From positions 1 through 53,608 of the forward strand of contig NZ_JAATVU010000038.1 of NCBI RefSeq assembly GCF_013184745.1: a stretch of DNA of 53,608 nucleotides, given 5' to 3'. Below are positions 53,103-53,608 of the stretch, one piece after another. The first letter of the stretch is position 1. Every line of letters begins with the position of its first letter. This DNA is from Mangrovicoccus sp. HB161399. Lineage in GTDB: Bacteria; Pseudomonadota; Alphaproteobacteria; Rhodobacterales; Rhodobacteraceae. Below the pieces are notes generated by a model that saw only the letters and a list, made by a program, of their open reading frames with translations, was not told where the DNA came from and ran no database searches. The position numbers were made by a program, and so were the translations under genes.

Positions 53103-53608
53103 ATGATGCCGCCGGCCCATGTGCAGCCGCATGCAAGGCGGGGGAAGGCGGACGCGGCCGGCGCGGAAGCGGTCCGCGGGGCCGCTGCCCGGCCCGCCAT
53201 GCGCTTCGTGCCGGCGAAGCCGGCAGGCCGACAGGCGGCGGGCCCGGATCATGCGGCGCGGGATGTCCCGGTTCGCCAGCGGACACGGACGGCGAACGCG
53301 ATCCGCGCGCATCTGCCGGAGTTCGGGATCGCGGCCGCGGAGGGCATTCGCGGCTTGGACCGGCAGCTCGGAGCCGCGCGCGGCGGGCCCGGCACGCGGC
53401 CTGCCCGCCGGCCGGCTGCGCGGTCCGGAGGGGAGGACCGGCATCGTGGCGGCGCGGAAGACCGGCCCGCCCGCCCGGCGGCCCGCCACGATCCCCCGCC
53501 TCGGCCTCTGCGGCAGCCGCGCCCGGCGTGGCTGTCTTCCGGTCCGCCCGGCCCGGGCCGGCGCCGCGGGCGCACCCGCCTGGCGGCAAGGAGCGGTCCG
53601 GGCGGATC
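53103..53608 (+). pseudogene. IS110-family transposase relic, middle part (runs off right edge)
   Basis: The frame from 53103 reads MMPPAHVQPHARRGKADAAG, AEAVRGAAARPAMRFVPAKP and RTRTANAIRAHLPEFGIAAA. It corresponds to the segment of IS110 transposases after RELARLGHDIRL: MPPAYVKPYVKRGKTDAADA, then RFVPVK.., INALR.HLAEFGI. The catalytic K-x-D-x2-D motif reads K-A-D-A-A-G, so one Asp is lost. After about residue 95 homology fades. The fragment begins where the N-terminal homology of relic B ends, so it may be the displaced second half of the same element. It has no stop before the window edge. Confidence 0.6.

Overview
The window is GC-rich chromosomal DNA of an alphaproteobacterium, most likely a member of the Rhodobacteraceae/Roseobacteraceae. 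This rests on the protein families (a phosphotransacetylase-fused malic enzyme, a DUF2794 protein, an ImuB polymerase relative, a membrane-integral chemoreceptor typical of the group) and on an exact GTTC-N7-GTTC SOS box in front of imuB, the LexA site type known from this lineage. I cannot name the species. No rRNA, tRNA or CRISPR array was recognised.

Layout. Position 1-1513 is an insertion-sequence graveyard: the 5' part of an IS110 transposase running off the left edge, an older decayed IS110 relic, and the tail of an IS5-type transposase. Then come a malic enzyme (maeB, minus) and, divergently, a nucleoside-salvage operon (cdd-deoA-deoB-add) followed by a SPOR-domain protein. After a 0.7 kb gene-free stretch are a degenerate M48-peptidase-like membrane protein and a FUSC-like membrane protein (minus). 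A fatty-acid/thioester operon follows (GST, thiolase, SnoaL-like, GFA-type zinc protein, cupin, FadJ-like multifunctional enzyme). Next are a SulP anion transporter coupled to a tandem universal stress protein (minus), the Mrp/ApbC Fe-S carrier, a zinc-type CDF exporter, an NmrA-like reductase and a capsule-synthesis-like protein.

Position 24.5-34.5 kb holds a YhbW-like flavin monooxygenase (minus), glyoxalase I, a secreted SH3 protein, asd, a PagL-like outer-membrane deacylase, two translationally coupled secreted alpha/beta hydrolases, a beta carbonic anhydrase (minus), a small helical unknown, an M17 aminopeptidase overlapping an NlpC/P60 peptidase, and a DUF2794 protein (minus). Then come an orphan, SOS-controlled imuB (minus), the phospholipid pair psd-pssA, a chemoreceptor translationally coupled to a small exported protein (minus), a large MscS-family channel (minus), a HlyD/DUF3302-like pair (minus) and a glycine-betaine/choline-type ABC importer (minus). 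After a 1.7 kb gene-free stretch are an aromatic/aspartate aminotransferase, a hemerythrin-domain protein and a four-helix DMT transporter (minus).

The right end (about 52.06 kb onward) is a second IS graveyard. It carries a copy of the decayed IS110 relic in opposite orientation to the one at the left end, with about 206 bp that look identical. The roughly 51 kb of ordinary housekeeping genes are therefore bracketed by inverted relics, which is the most striking large-scale structure here. Other points worth a second look are the orphan SOS-box imuB, the His-signature chemoreceptor with its coupled small exported protein, the long inverted repeat in an AT-richer gap at 34.75 kb, and the catalytically dead-looking M48-like protein. 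I see no convincing evidence of a wholly new multi-gene system.
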